A stretch of DNA of 64,000 nt from Myxococcus xanthus (GTDB taxonomy: Bacteria; Myxococcota; Myxococcia; Myxococcales; Myxococcaceae). Numbering within the stretch: position 1 is the stretch's first letter; each line of letters begins with the position of its first letter. The translations under genes were made by a program, and so were the position numbers. The DNA lies in NCBI RefSeq assembly GCF_900106535.1, contig NZ_FNOH01000011.1, positions 124,001 through 188,000 on the forward strand, in the 5' to 3' direction. Positions 1 through 7,695 of the stretch are shown one piece after another. The notes under the pieces were generated by a model. That model did no database searches and was not told the DNA's origin. It was given only the letters and a program-made list of their open reading frames with translations.

Positions 1-495
1 GAGCAGGAGCGCCAATCCCTGCTGCCCCTGCTGGACGCGGCGGTGGAGCGGCAGCGCGCCGCGGCGTCGGCGGCCCAGGTGGCGCTCGTGTTGGGCCTGA
101 ACCCGGAGCAGGCGGTGCCCGAGGTCATCGTGGACGGGGCCCGCATCCAACACGCCGTGGAGTCATTCATCCAGTACCAGTTGGCCCGCGCCCAACCGGG
201 CGAGGTCATCCGATTGGGCATCCGCGACTTCGCACCCCGGGTGCGCGTGGAGGTCCGCCGGGACGGGGCGCCCCTGACGGATGAGGACGCCGCCGCCGTC
301 TTCCAGCGCGAGGAGCGCGCCTTCCGGGAGAAGCGGCTGGAGGACCCCTTGCGCGTCTACCTGGCCCGGCAGGAGGTGGAGGCCCACGGGGGCAGCGTGG
401 GCGTCGAGTCGGACCGAGGTGGCAGCACCCTCTTCCTCACCCTGGCCCAGGCCCCCGTCGCGGCGCTCGGTTCTCCAGCAACCATGCAGGCTTGA
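1..495 (+). CDS. Histidine-kinase-like ATPase, C-terminal part (5' end outside window)
   Basis: The open frame runs in from the left edge and gives the last 164 residues. The visible part resembles the HATPase_c domain of two-component sensor kinases. A stretch like the G2 box and final strand (HGGSVGVESDRGGSTLFLTL) sits about 25 residues from the end. The region equivalent to the G1 box (RRDGAPLTDEDAA) is poor and lacks a clean DxGxG, so ATP binding may be weak or lost. The dimerisation/phosphoacceptor His and any sensor domain would lie to the left. A degenerate GHKL ATPase without kinase activity is the alternative. Confidence 0.7.
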   Translation, partial: EQERQSLLPLLDAAVERQRAAASAAQVALVLGLNPEQAVPEVIVDGARIQHAVESFIQYQLARAQPGEVIRLGIRDFAPRVRVEVRRDGAPLTDEDAAAVFQREERAFREKRLEDPLRVYLARQEVEAHGGSVGVESDRGGSTLFLTLAQAPVAALGSPATMQA

Positions 496-570
496 ATCGC
501 CCGCCGGTCTTGCTGGCGGTCGGCGGCGCCCATCGGTATGCTCTTGGCGTCTTCGCGAAGGAGCCGAGTG

Positions 571-816
571 ATGGGTTTGAAGGGAATGGAAATCCTGCTG
601 ATCATGGGGGTGCTGCTGCTCCTGTTCGGAGCGTCGCGCCTGCCACAGCTGGGCTCTTCGCTGGGAAGTGCGATCCGCAACTTCAAGCGCGGCTTTGGCG
701 GTGAGGGCGAGGACGCGGCGGCCCCTGGGGACAAGAAGGGCTCCGGGACGCTCTCCAGCAGCACCGGCGTGCAGAACGACGTCACCAAGAGCCAGACGCC
801 CAGCGGCCACGTCTGA
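571..816 (+). CDS. tatA: Sec-independent protein translocase TatA/TatE family protein
   Basis: This 81-residue protein has the TatA plan. A short hydrophobic N-terminal membrane helix (MEILLIMGVLLLLFGASRLP) contains the family FG motif near its end. An amphipathic helix follows (QLGSSLGSAIRNFKRGF), then a polar acidic/Ser-rich tail. TatA forms the variable-size channel for folded proteins with twin-arginine signals in the inner membrane. I chose the ATG at 571 because AAGGAG lies 7-8 bases upstream; an in-frame ATG at 538 has no such site. No tatB or tatC is adjacent. TatE or a TatB-like role cannot be excluded by sequence alone. Confidence 0.92.
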   Translation: MGLKGMEILLIMGVLLLLFGASRLPQLGSSLGSAIRNFKRGFGGEGEDAAAPGDKKGSGTLSSSTGVQNDVTKSQTPSGHV

Positions 817-873
817 GCCGCCGCCGGGTGGCCGTGCCTCCCGGCAGGACGTGAGCAGTGCCCTGAAACGCGC

Positions 874-925
874 AACGCCCGAGCCGCCCCCTGGAACAAG
901 GGGTGGGCCGGGCGTTCGCTTTTGC
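874..925. terminator. Bidirectional hairpin between converging tatA and acyl-CoA ligase genes
   Basis: Arms AACGCCCG (874-881) and CGGGCGTT (909-916) pair perfectly. Extra pairing is possible through the GCCCC/GGGGT stretches inside, and CGCTTTTG follows on the plus strand. It lies between two converging 3' ends, as expected for a shared terminator. Confidence 0.6.
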
Positions 926-945
926 CCTGTGCGTGGCGTGGGGCC

Positions 946-2808
946 TCAGTCGACGACGGTGGTGCCTTCGTACATCCGGTCGAGCTGCGCCCTGTACTTC
1001 TGGGTGCAGACCTTCCGCTTCACACTGAGCTTGGGCGTCAGCTCCTCCGTCTCCTGGCTGAAGTCGTTCTCCAGCACGGTGAAGCGCTTGAGCGTGGCGT
1101 AGGGCGGCTGCTGCGTGTTGACCTGATCCACCGCGGCCTTCACCGCCGCCTGGACCTCCGGACGACGGGCATTGTCCGCGTAGGTGCCCACAGGGGCGCC
1201 CTGGTCCAGGAGGAGTCTGCGCGCGCCCTCCTCCGACACGGTGATGAGCACCACCAGGTACGGCCGCTTGTCGCCGTACACCATGGCCTGACTGATGATG
1301 GCGTGCGTCTTGAGGGCGTTCTCGAGATTCTGCGGCGCCACGTTCTTCCCGCCCGCGGTGACGATGAGGTCCTTCTTGCGGTCGGTGATGCGCAGGTAGT
1401 TGTCCGCGTCCAGCTCGCCGATGTCACCGGTGTGGAACCAGTTCTCCGCGTCGATGGCCTCCGCCGTGGCCTCGGGGTTCTTGTAGTACCCCTTCATGAC
1501 GGCCGGGCCGCGGATGAGGATTTCGCCGTCGGAGGCAATCATCACCTCCATGCCCGGCACGGGCGCGCCCACGCTGCCAATCTTGATCTTGTGCTCGCGA
1601 TTGACGGTGGTGCCGGCGCACGTCTCCGTCAGGCCGTAGCCCTCCAGCACCTTGAGGCCCAGCAGGTCGAAGAAGTAGCCGATCTTCGGAGACAGGGGCG
1701 CGCCGCCGGAGATGAACACGCGCATGTTGCCGCCCAGCTTCTCGCTGATGGCCGCGTGCACCTTGGAGAACACCAGCTTCTTCGCCAACGCGAAGCCCAG
1801 GGTGGCGTACTCGCGCCCCTGGCTGCGTGCCTCGACGTACTCGTCGAACAGCTTGAAGGCCCAGCGGAAGAGCCGGCCCTTGAGCCCCGGGGCCGCCGAG
1901 CCGTTGGCCACCACGTTGTTGTAGACCTTCTCGAAGACGCGCGGCACCGACGGCAGCACCGAGGGACGCGTCTCCACCAGGTTGGCGAGCAGCTTGTCCA
2001 CCGACTCCGCGACGACGAGCCGGTAACCCATGCTCAGCCAGGCGGCCTTCACCACCTGCGCGAAGACGTGCGCCAGCGGAAGGAACAGCATCACCGAGTC
2101 AGAGGGCACCATCATCCCCACCGACTGGGCGGCCTTCGCCTCGAAGGCCCAGTTGCGGTGCGTGAGGATGACGCCCTTGGGGTCCCCCGTCGTGCCGGAC
2201 GTGTAGATGATGGAGGCGGTGTCCTCCATGGACACGCCCGCCACCCGCGCCTCGAAGTCGTCCGGACGGGCGGCATGCTCGGTGCGGCCCTGGGCGATGA
2301 CGTCGGCGAGTGACAGCTCGGTGCCACCGGCAACGGGGCCCTCGAAGGCGACGATGCGGCGGAGCGCCGGACACTCCGCCAGCTTCTGGCGCAGGCGCGT
2401 GAGCCGGCCCGCCTGCCGGGCGTCCTTCTCGTCGTTGTCCACGAAGACGAGCGTCGTCTCGGAGTGGTTGAGGATGTACCGGCACTCATCCGGCGTGTTG
2501 GACGCATAGATGGGGACGGTGATGGCCTGCGCGGCGCTGATGGCCACATCGCAGATGAGCCACTGCAGACTGGTGTTCGCGAAAATCGCCACCCGGTCCC
2601 CGGGCTTCACCCCCTGGGCAACCAGGCCCGCGGAGAGCGCTTTCACCTCGTCCAGGAACTGGGCGAAGGTGACGTCCTGCCAGCGGCCGTCTTTCTTGTG
2701 GCTTACGCCCACCGTCGACGCGTTCTTCGCGCGCTGAATGAGCAGTTGGACCAGCGTCGCATCACCCCCCGCGGTAGCGGAAGCCGCTACCTGATTCTCT
2801 GCCCTCAT
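946..2808 (-). CDS. Long-chain fatty-acid--CoA ligase (AMP-forming)
   Basis: This 620-residue ANL-superfamily enzyme activates fatty acids to acyl-CoA through an acyl-adenylate. Visible motifs are the phosphate loop TSGTTGDPKG (about residues 203-212), GYGLTE (about 390-395), and TGDIGELDADNYLRITDR followed by KKDLIVTAGGKNVAPQNLE near the C-terminal hinge. Length and motifs fit the FadD15/FACL bacterial group. The start is the ATG at 2808: it overlaps the stop of the upstream TPR gene as ATGA and has GAAGGAG upstream. The in-frame ATG at 2850 would lie inside the TPR gene. Membrane-associated lipid metabolism is likely. Substrate chain length cannot be read from sequence. Confidence 0.93.
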   Translation of the reverse strand: MRAENQVAASATAGGDATLVQLLIQRAKNASTVGVSHKKDGRWQDVTFAQFLDEVKALSAGLVAQGVKPGDRVAIFANTSLQWLICDVAISAAQAITVPIYASNTPDECRYILNHSETTLVFVDNDEKDARQAGRLTRLRQKLAECPALRRIVAFEGPVAGGTELSLADVIAQGRTEHAARPDDFEARVAGVSMEDTASIIYTSGTTGDPKGVILTHRNWAFEAKAAQSVGMMVPSDSVMLFLPLAHVFAQVVKAAWLSMGYRLVVAESVDKLLANLVETRPSVLPSVPRVFEKVYNNVVANGSAAPGLKGRLFRWAFKLFDEYVEARSQGREYATLGFALAKKLVFSKVHAAISEKLGGNMRVFISGGAPLSPKIGYFFDLLGLKVLEGYGLTETCAGTTVNREHKIKIGSVGAPVPGMEVMIASDGEILIRGPAVMKGYYKNPEATAEAIDAENWFHTGDIGELDADNYLRITDRKKDLIVTAGGKNVAPQNLENALKTHAIISQAMVYGDKRPYLVVLITVSEEGARRLLLDQGAPVGTYADNARRPEVQAAVKAAVDQVNTQQPPYATLKRFTVLENDFSQETEELTPKLSVKRKVCTQKYRAQLDRMYEGTTVVD

Positions 2809-3545
2809 CTGAGCTCCTTCTCGATATCGGCTTCGACTTTCTTGGACCACTCCTGCACGCGCCGCCCTTCCGCGGGGTCGTACGCGATGCTGCCTTGCTT
2901 CACCTTTTGAATGGCCTCGCGCGCCTTCGCGGCCTTGCCGTCCTTGAGGAGTGTCTCCGCCAGGAAGTAGTAGGCGCGCAGCATCTGCGGGTGCTTCGCG
3001 ATGGACTTTTCGTAGAGGCTGGCGGACTTCGCCAGGTCGCGCTTGGGCCAGGGCAGCTCGTAGTAGTAGCGGCCCTTGGCCAGCAGCGGCGCGCCCCGGT
3101 CGTAGCCCGCGTCAATCTGGATGGCCTTGTCGAGCCGCTCGTTGAACTTGCCCTCGAGCCCCTCGCCCAGCGCCTTCATGATGCCCACGGCCTGGGAGTA
3201 GGCGCCGATGCCGGTGGCCGCGTAGTAGTGGCCCTCCACCCGGGCGGGGTTGAGCTTCACCGCCTTCTCACCCCAGTCCCACGTCTGGCGGCCCAGCACC
3301 TTCTTGAGCTTCTCGTTGGCCGCCCCGTCCGCCTGCCACTGGAGGATGCGCGCCTTGCGCCAGACCAGCTCGTAATCCTCCGGCGCGGCGTCCAGCGCCA
3401 TCTTCAAGGCACCCTCGTAGGCCTTCTCCCCACCGGACTCGCCGCGCTTCGCGTACAGCGCGTCAAGCTCGGACAACAGGGAGGCCTCAGCCCCCCAGGC
3501 AGGCAGGCTCAGGAGGAGGCTCAAAGCAAATGAAATCAAGCGCAT
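2805..3545 (-). CDS. Exported TPR-like protein coupled to acyl-CoA ligase
   Basis: The protein has 246 residues with an N-terminal signal peptide (MRLISFALSLLLSLPAWGAEA, no lipobox Cys). It is then all helical with TPR-like repeats, for example around LYEKSIAKHPQMLRAYYFLAETLLKDGKAAKAREAI. It is likely periplasmic. The ATG at 3545 is chosen because the signal peptide begins there; the longer frame to 3602 adds an uncharacteristic stretch. Its stop overlaps the start of the acyl-CoA ligase by four bases, so the two are co-translated. The functional link is unknown; a periplasmic partner in lipid handling is only a guess. Confidence 0.8.
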   Translation of the reverse strand: MRLISFALSLLLSLPAWGAEASLLSELDALYAKRGESGGEKAYEGALKMALDAAPEDYELVWRKARILQWQADGAANEKLKKVLGRQTWDWGEKAVKLNPARVEGHYYAATGIGAYSQAVGIMKALGEGLEGKFNERLDKAIQIDAGYDRGAPLLAKGRYYYELPWPKRDLAKSASLYEKSIAKHPQMLRAYYFLAETLLKDGKAAKAREAIQKVKQGSIAYDPAEGRRVQEWSKKVEADIEKELR

Positions 3546-3666
3546 AAGCGCCGGGCTTAGCACGCACTTTTGCCCGGTAGCAAACCATCGGAGGCCAAAC
3601 ATCCGCCAAACGACAAGAGGCGGGAGCGGCCCGGTATGACCCGGTCCGTCCCGCCCCGATGACGCG

Positions 3667-3684
3667 CCTTCCCAGGTGGGAAGG
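3667..3684. terminator. Short perfect hairpin between sigma factor gene and TPR gene
   Basis: CCTTCCCA and TGGGAAGG form an 8-base inverted repeat with almost no spacer, 16 bases downstream of the sigma-factor stop on the minus strand. There is no T-tract, so termination is possible but weakly supported. Confidence 0.35.
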
Positions 3685-3699
3685 GCCCTGGATGGCCGC

Positions 3700-4449
3700 T
3701 CACGCCGCGTCGGCGGCCCGCTCGCCCAGGTGGTGCTCCTCGTTCTCGTTGAACGCCTGCAGGTAGCGCTCCAGGAAGTTCTTCGTCTTCAGCTCCACCT
3801 GACGCACGCGCTCGCGCGACACGCCCCACCGCTGGCCCAGTTCCTCGAGCGTCAGCGGCTTGTCCTGTGTCAGCCGCTCCGTGAGGATGTCCCAGCCCAG
3901 GTCACCAATGCGCTTGCGCACCTTGGCGAGCGCCTCCTGAATCTCCGTGTCCTGCTCGTGCGCCAGGAACACCTGCTGAGGCGAAGGGCTGTTGTCCTCC
4001 AGCCGATCGAGGAAGGTCGTCTCGCCGTCCTCGTCGATGGTGGCGTCCAGCGAGAAGTCCACCATGCTGCCGCGCTCGGCCTCACCACCGCGCACCTGGC
4101 TGCGGTTGTCCTTCAGGTACCGGGTGATGTAGGCGCGAATCCACCACACCGCGTAGGTGGCGAAGCGCACGTTCTTCTTTGGATCGAAGTGCTCGATCGC
4201 CTTCATGAGACCGACGTTGCCCTCCTGGATGAGGTCATCCAGTCGCGCGCCGCGATTGGCGAACTTCTTCGCCACGGCGACAACGAAGGCCAGATTGGAG
4301 CTGGCAAGCGTCTGCCGCGCGGACTCGTCACCCTTGCGGGCGCGACGCGCAAGCTCGTACTCCTGCTCACGCGTCAGCTGCTGGTGCCCGCCCAGGTTCC
4401 GAAGGTAGTGCGACAGGCCTTCGGCTGCGTACTTCGTCGAATTGGCCAT
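3700..4449 (-). CDS. RpoH-like (sigma-32 family) RNA polymerase sigma factor
   Basis: The 249-residue sigma factor has region 1.2/2.1 (LSHYLRNLGGHQQLTREQEYELARR), region 2.2-2.4 (LDDLIQEGNVGLMKAIEHFDPKKNVRFATYAVWWIRAYITRYL) and a region 4 helix-turn-helix (LTLEELGQRWGVSRERVRQVE). It is shorter than sigma-70 and lacks region 1.1, as in the heat-shock/developmental alternative sigma group. Myxococcus carries several RpoH-like paralogs (SigB, SigC and others); which one this is cannot be decided here. The ATG has GGAGG about 13 bases upstream. An inverted repeat sits in its upstream region (4506-4553). Confidence 0.9.
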   Translation of the reverse strand: MANSTKYAAEGLSHYLRNLGGHQQLTREQEYELARRARKGDESARQTLASSNLAFVVAVAKKFANRGARLDDLIQEGNVGLMKAIEHFDPKKNVRFATYAVWWIRAYITRYLKDNRSQVRGGEAERGSMVDFSLDATIDEDGETTFLDRLEDNSPSPQQVFLAHEQDTEIQEALAKVRKRIGDLGWDILTERLTQDKPLTLEELGQRWGVSRERVRQVELKTKNFLERYLQAFNENEEHHLGERAADAA

Positions 4450-4505
4450 GATTTCCCGTCCTCCGTTCGATGCCGGACGCGCTCTCCCCCCGCCGCCTCG
4501 CGTCC

Positions 4506-4553
4506 ACCTGGAACTAAGACGCGCAACGAGCGAAAGGGTTTCTCATTCCAGGT
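4506..4553. promoter_or_regulatory. Inverted repeat upstream of the RpoH-like sigma gene
   Basis: ACCTGGAA (4506-4513) and TTCCAGGT (4546-4553) are perfect 8-base arms separated by 32 bases. They lie 57-104 bases upstream of the sigma ATG. They could be an operator pair or a leader-RNA stem with an AT-richer loop. No named regulator site is recognised. Confidence 0.35.
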
Positions 4554-4623
4554 CCGATTAGGCATTTCGCGCGACATTCCCAGCCCTTCCCACGCTTTGG
4601 ACGGTAAGCCGCTCGACGCCGGG

Positions 4624-4644
4624 ACAAAAACGAGCCGCGTCGGC
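4624..4644 (-). terminator. Weak Rho-independent terminator after the FAD-linked oxidase gene
   Basis: On the minus strand GCCG-ACG-CGGC is followed two bases later by GTTTTTG, beginning 7 bases after the oxidase stop. The stem is only 4 base pairs, so the call rests on the T-tract and position. Confidence 0.35.
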
Positions 4645-4650
4645 CACGAA

Positions 4651-6069
4651 TCAAGAACGCATGAGCGCGGGGAAGATTTTCGAAGGGTTGAGCAACCCTG
4701 ATGGATCGAAGAAGGCCTTGAGCCTGCGCTGCAGGTCGATGAGCGCGGGGGACTGCTCCAGCGAAAGATATTCCCGCTTCGCGTGCCCCACACCGTGCTC
4801 GCCTGTGATGGTTCCGCCCAGTTCCACGGTCATCACCAGCATGCGCCGCAGGGCCTCCTCCACCAGCGGCCGTTGGTGGGCGCCCTCGTAGAGGATGTTG
4901 GCGTGCAGGTTCCCGTCGCCCGCATGGCCATACGTGGCCACGGTGAGCCCCAGCTCCGCGCCCATGGCCTTCAAGCGCTCGATGACCTCCGGAATCTTCG
5001 AGCGGGGCACGACGATGTCCTCGGAAATCTTGTGAGGCTTGAGGGCCCGGAGGGCTGGGGAAATCACCCTGCGCGCGGCCCAGAGCTTCTCGCGCTGGGA
5101 GGCATCCTGGGCCACCAGCGTCTCGGTGGCGCCCTGGCTGGCACAGATGTCACCCAACTGAGACAGCTCAGCGAGCAAGCCCTCGCGGCCGTTGCCGTCC
5201 ACCTCGACGATGACAGCGGAGCCCGCGCCCGGAGGGAACTGGAAGCCGCGGCCGTCCACAGCCCGCAGGGCCACGTCATCGATGAGCTCCAGGCAACGCG
5301 GGAGGATGCCCGCGGCCAGCACGGCGGACACCGCGCGCGCGGCGTGCAGCACGGACGGAAAAACCACCAGGGCCGTCAGCACCTCGCGCGGCAGCGGGAT
5401 GAGCTGGACGGTGATTTCGGTGGCGACCCCCAGCGTGCCCTCCGAGCCGACGAAGAGGCCCACCAGGTCATAACCCGCCACACCCTTGATGGTGCGCCGG
5501 CCCACCCGCACCACCTCGCCGTCCGGGAGCACCCACTCCAGTCCGATGACGTAGTCGCGCGTGACACCGTATTTGAGTGCCCGAGGCCCGCCGGCGTTCT
5601 CCGCCACGTTGCCGCCCAGCGTGCACACCTCCCAGGAGTTCGGGTCCGGTGGATAGAAGAGCCCTACCGCTTCCACGGCCTTCATCAGGTCGCCGGTGAT
5701 GACGCCGGGCTGCACCACCGCGGTGAGGTCCTCGGGGGAGATGGAGAGGATGCGGTTCATCCGCTCCAGGCTCACCGCCACCCCCCCGTGCAAGGGCAGC
5801 GAGCCGCCGCTCTTGCCGCTGCGCGCGCCACAGGGGGTGAAGGGCACGCCGTGCACCGCGCACGCCTTGAAGACCTCCGACACCTGCCGCGTGTCCGCGG
5901 GGAAGACGACGAGGTCGGGCGCATGGACGCCACTGTCGGACTCGTCACGGGCGTAGGCGGCCAGCGCGGCGTCATCCACGCGCAGCTGCTCCGGAGCCAG
6001 AACGGCGGCCAGCGCCTCGCGCACGCGGGCCACGCGCTCGGGCTCCACGCGCGGCAGGGGCGCACTCAT
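4651..6069 (-). CDS. FAD-linked oxidase, GlcD/D-lactate dehydrogenase family
   Basis: The 472-residue protein has an N-terminal PCMH-type FAD-binding domain (PDLVVFPADTRQVSEVFKAC, then a Gly/Ser loop with SGKSGGSLPLHGGV). Its FAD-oxidase C-terminal domain carries HAGDGNLHANILY and GGTITGEHGVGHAKREYL. Members oxidise 2-hydroxy acids such as glycolate or D-lactate to the oxo acid. No GlcE/GlcF or iron-sulfur partner is adjacent, so a stand-alone D-lactate-type dehydrogenase is more likely than glycolate oxidase. The start at 6069 forms an ATGA overlap with the stop of folE, so the genes are translationally coupled. Confidence 0.88.
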   Translation of the reverse strand: MSAPLPRVEPERVARVREALAAVLAPEQLRVDDAALAAYARDESDSGVHAPDLVVFPADTRQVSEVFKACAVHGVPFTPCGARSGKSGGSLPLHGGVAVSLERMNRILSISPEDLTAVVQPGVITGDLMKAVEAVGLFYPPDPNSWEVCTLGGNVAENAGGPRALKYGVTRDYVIGLEWVLPDGEVVRVGRRTIKGVAGYDLVGLFVGSEGTLGVATEITVQLIPLPREVLTALVVFPSVLHAARAVSAVLAAGILPRCLELIDDVALRAVDGRGFQFPPGAGSAVIVEVDGNGREGLLAELSQLGDICASQGATETLVAQDASQREKLWAARRVISPALRALKPHKISEDIVVPRSKIPEVIERLKAMGAELGLTVATYGHAGDGNLHANILYEGAHQRPLVEEALRRMLVMTVELGGTITGEHGVGHAKREYLSLEQSPALIDLQRRLKAFFDPSGLLNPSKIFPALMRS

Positions 6070-6725
6070 CGCCGGGCCCCCAACCGGGCCCACAGCTCAC
6101 GGCGCAGGGGGCCGTCGCGCCGCAGGGTGCCTTCATAGGCCTCCGCGTGAGTGACGGCGTCGCGCTGCTTGTCCCCGCGCAGGCGCAGGCACGCCTGCTC
6201 CGCTTCGATGATGCATGCAGTGGCGGGGCTGCCCAGCACCTGCGCCAGGGAACGCGCCACTTCCCGCGCCATGTCCTCCTGGAGGATGAGCCGGTGCGCG
6301 AAGCAGTCCACCAGCGATGACAGCCGGCCAAAGCCCACCACCCGCTTGCCCGGCACGTAGGCCACGTGGGCCCGCCCGGTGAGCGGCAGCAGGTGGTGCG
6401 GACACATGGAGTGGAAGCGCAGGTCCGTCACCACCACCAGCTCGCCCGAGGAGCCCGGCGGCGCGGGGAACGTCTCCCCCAGCGCCTGCTCCGGGGTGCG
6501 GCTGTAGCCGTCGAGGAACTCGGCCGCCCAGGCCTCGGCCACGCGCGTGGGGGTGTCCGCCAGGTGGACGTCCTGGAGGTTCAGACCGGCGGCGCGCAGG
6601 AAGTCCGCCACGGCACGCGCCATGGCCGAGGTATCGGGGACAGCGGCGGGGGCGGCAGCGGCGGGGGCTTTGCGGCGGGCTCGGGACGAAGTCACAGTGG
6701 AATCGCTCCTGGAAGGGGCCGGCAC
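6066..6725 (-). CDS. folE: GTP cyclohydrolase I
   Basis: The 219-residue enzyme converts GTP to 7,8-dihydroneopterin triphosphate, the first step of tetrahydrofolate/pterin synthesis. The signature FHSMCPHHLLPLTGRAHVAYVP is present. The expected zinc ligands are Cys108, His111 and Cys179. A basic, Ala/Pro-rich N-terminal extension of about 30 residues precedes the domain. The start is a GTG directly abutting the stop of the upstream Rieske gene (TGA-GTG), and the 3' end overlaps the FAD-oxidase start. The three genes form one operon, but no other folate gene is present nearby. Confidence 0.93.
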   Translation of the reverse strand: MPAPSRSDSTVTSSRARRKAPAAAAPAAVPDTSAMARAVADFLRAAGLNLQDVHLADTPTRVAEAWAAEFLDGYSRTPEQALGETFPAPPGSSGELVVVTDLRFHSMCPHHLLPLTGRAHVAYVPGKRVVGFGRLSSLVDCFAHRLILQEDMAREVARSLAQVLGSPATACIIEAEQACLRLRGDKQRDAVTHAEAYEGTLRRDGPLRRELWARLGARR

Positions 6726-7067
6726 TCAGGGGGCGTGGACCCTACCTGATGCGGACACGAGGATGTGCTGTCCCTGCACACGCACCACATAGGTGCGGAC
6801 CTGCACCCCTGGATGCCGAGGGCACTGCCCCGTCCGGATGTCGAACGGCCAGGTGTGCAACGGACAGTGCACCACGTATCCCACCAGGTCCCCCTCGGAC
6901 AGGGGCCCGGCCCGGTGGGGGCATGCGTCCGCCACCGCATGGAGCTCCCCATTCACGCGGAAGAGGGCCACCGCGACACCGTCCACCTGCACCACCGCGC
7001 GGCCCCGCGCGTCGAGTACGTCCAGCGTCGCCACTGGAATGAATCCTCCGTCCAGATGTCCGTTCAT
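6726..7067 (-). CDS. Rieske [2Fe-2S] ferredoxin-like protein
   Basis: The protein has 113 residues if started at the ATG at 7067 (MNGHLDGG). The two Rieske cluster motifs are intact: CPHRAGPLSEG (Cys49, His51) and CPLHTWPFD (Cys68, His71). It is soluble, with no membrane anchor, like NirD or the ferredoxins of Rieske oxygenase systems. It is the first gene of the folE/FAD-oxidase operon, so it may carry electrons for an unknown enzyme. An in-frame start at 7103 would add 12 residues before the conserved region. Confidence 0.88.
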   Translation of the reverse strand: MNGHLDGGFIPVATLDVLDARGRAVVQVDGVAVALFRVNGELHAVADACPHRAGPLSEGDLVGYVVHCPLHTWPFDIRTGQCPRHPGVQVRTYVVRVQGQHILVSASGRVHAP

Positions 7068-7140
7068 TCCTGAAGTTCCCCAACGTCCGGCCGGGGCCGA
7101 CACATCCCCACCCGGACGAAACAGAGCGTGATAGCGTCCC

Positions 7141-7170
7141 TTGACACCCGCCGTGCCGCGTCATTAGAGC
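7141..7170 (+). promoter_or_regulatory. Candidate sigma-70 promoter of the metal-uptake locus
   Basis: A consensus -35 TTGACA (7141-7146) is followed after 18 bases by TAGAGC (7165-7170), a weak -10. The predicted start would leave a leader of only about 15 bases before the ATG at 7193, which lacks a clear ribosome-binding site. No convincing Zur-type palindrome was seen by eye. Confidence 0.35.
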
Positions 7171-7192
7171 ACCCGGGCAACCGTCCCTTCCG

Positions 7193-7618
7193 ATGAATCA
7201 GCGAGCCCACACCTTCGCCCGCTGCACCGCGACGCTGCTCGTCGCGCTGTGGCTGTGTCAGCCGCTGGGCGCGCTGATGCACGCGAGGGACGAGCACGCG
7301 CATCGGTTCTGTCCGCAGCATCAGACGTTCGAAGAGACGGCGCTCGGCACGGGCGCGCGGCTGTCCCGGCTCGCCATCGACCAGAGCCCGCAGCTATCCG
7401 CCCTGCCCGAAGCCGTCACGGACTCGGCCGCCCTCCCCCATGAGGAATGTCCGCTGGTGACGTCCGGCTCCCGCCCGGAGCTTCTGACGCCCTACCGCAC
7501 GACACTGGTGCTGACGCTGCTCGCTGTGAGCCGTCCGGCCACCGCGCCGCCTCGCGTCCAGGCCCCCCTCTCCATCCTCGATACCGCCCCCAAGGCCTCG
7601 CCTCCCGCGCACGCGTGA
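7193..7618 (+). CDS. Small exported His/Cys-motif protein (DUF2946-like)
   Basis: The 141-residue protein has a short basic N-terminus and one hydrophobic segment (TLLVALWLCQPLGALMHA). A metal-binding-like cluster follows (HARDEHAHRFCPQHQTFEE), then a low-complexity C-terminal half. It ends in APKASPPAHA. A second protein in this window (16860-17294) has the same plan: hydrophobic segment, His with Cys-x2-His, and an APKASPP tail. This layout is reminiscent of DUF2946 proteins found beside metal transporters, but that family assignment is tentative. As the first gene upstream of a porin and a Znu-like transporter, a role in periplasmic zinc or copper handling is inferred. Confidence 0.6.
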   Translation: MNQRAHTFARCTATLLVALWLCQPLGALMHARDEHAHRFCPQHQTFEETALGTGARLSRLAIDQSPQLSALPEAVTDSAALPHEECPLVTSGSRPELLTPYRTTLVLTLLAVSRPATAPPRVQAPLSILDTAPKASPPAHA

Positions 7619-7695
7619 CGTGCGTCGTCCGAGGTCTTTCAGGTCATTGGTGGGCGTGACCGCTACGCGGCCGCCCCGTTCGAGGAGTATTCCAG

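Noticed and set aside
922-2313. A 463-codon open frame on the plus strand opposite the acyl-CoA ligase
   Set aside because: It is antisense to a gene with clear ANL motifs, is His/Arg/Val-biased in the manner of high-GC antisense frames, and has no domain or ribosome-binding site.
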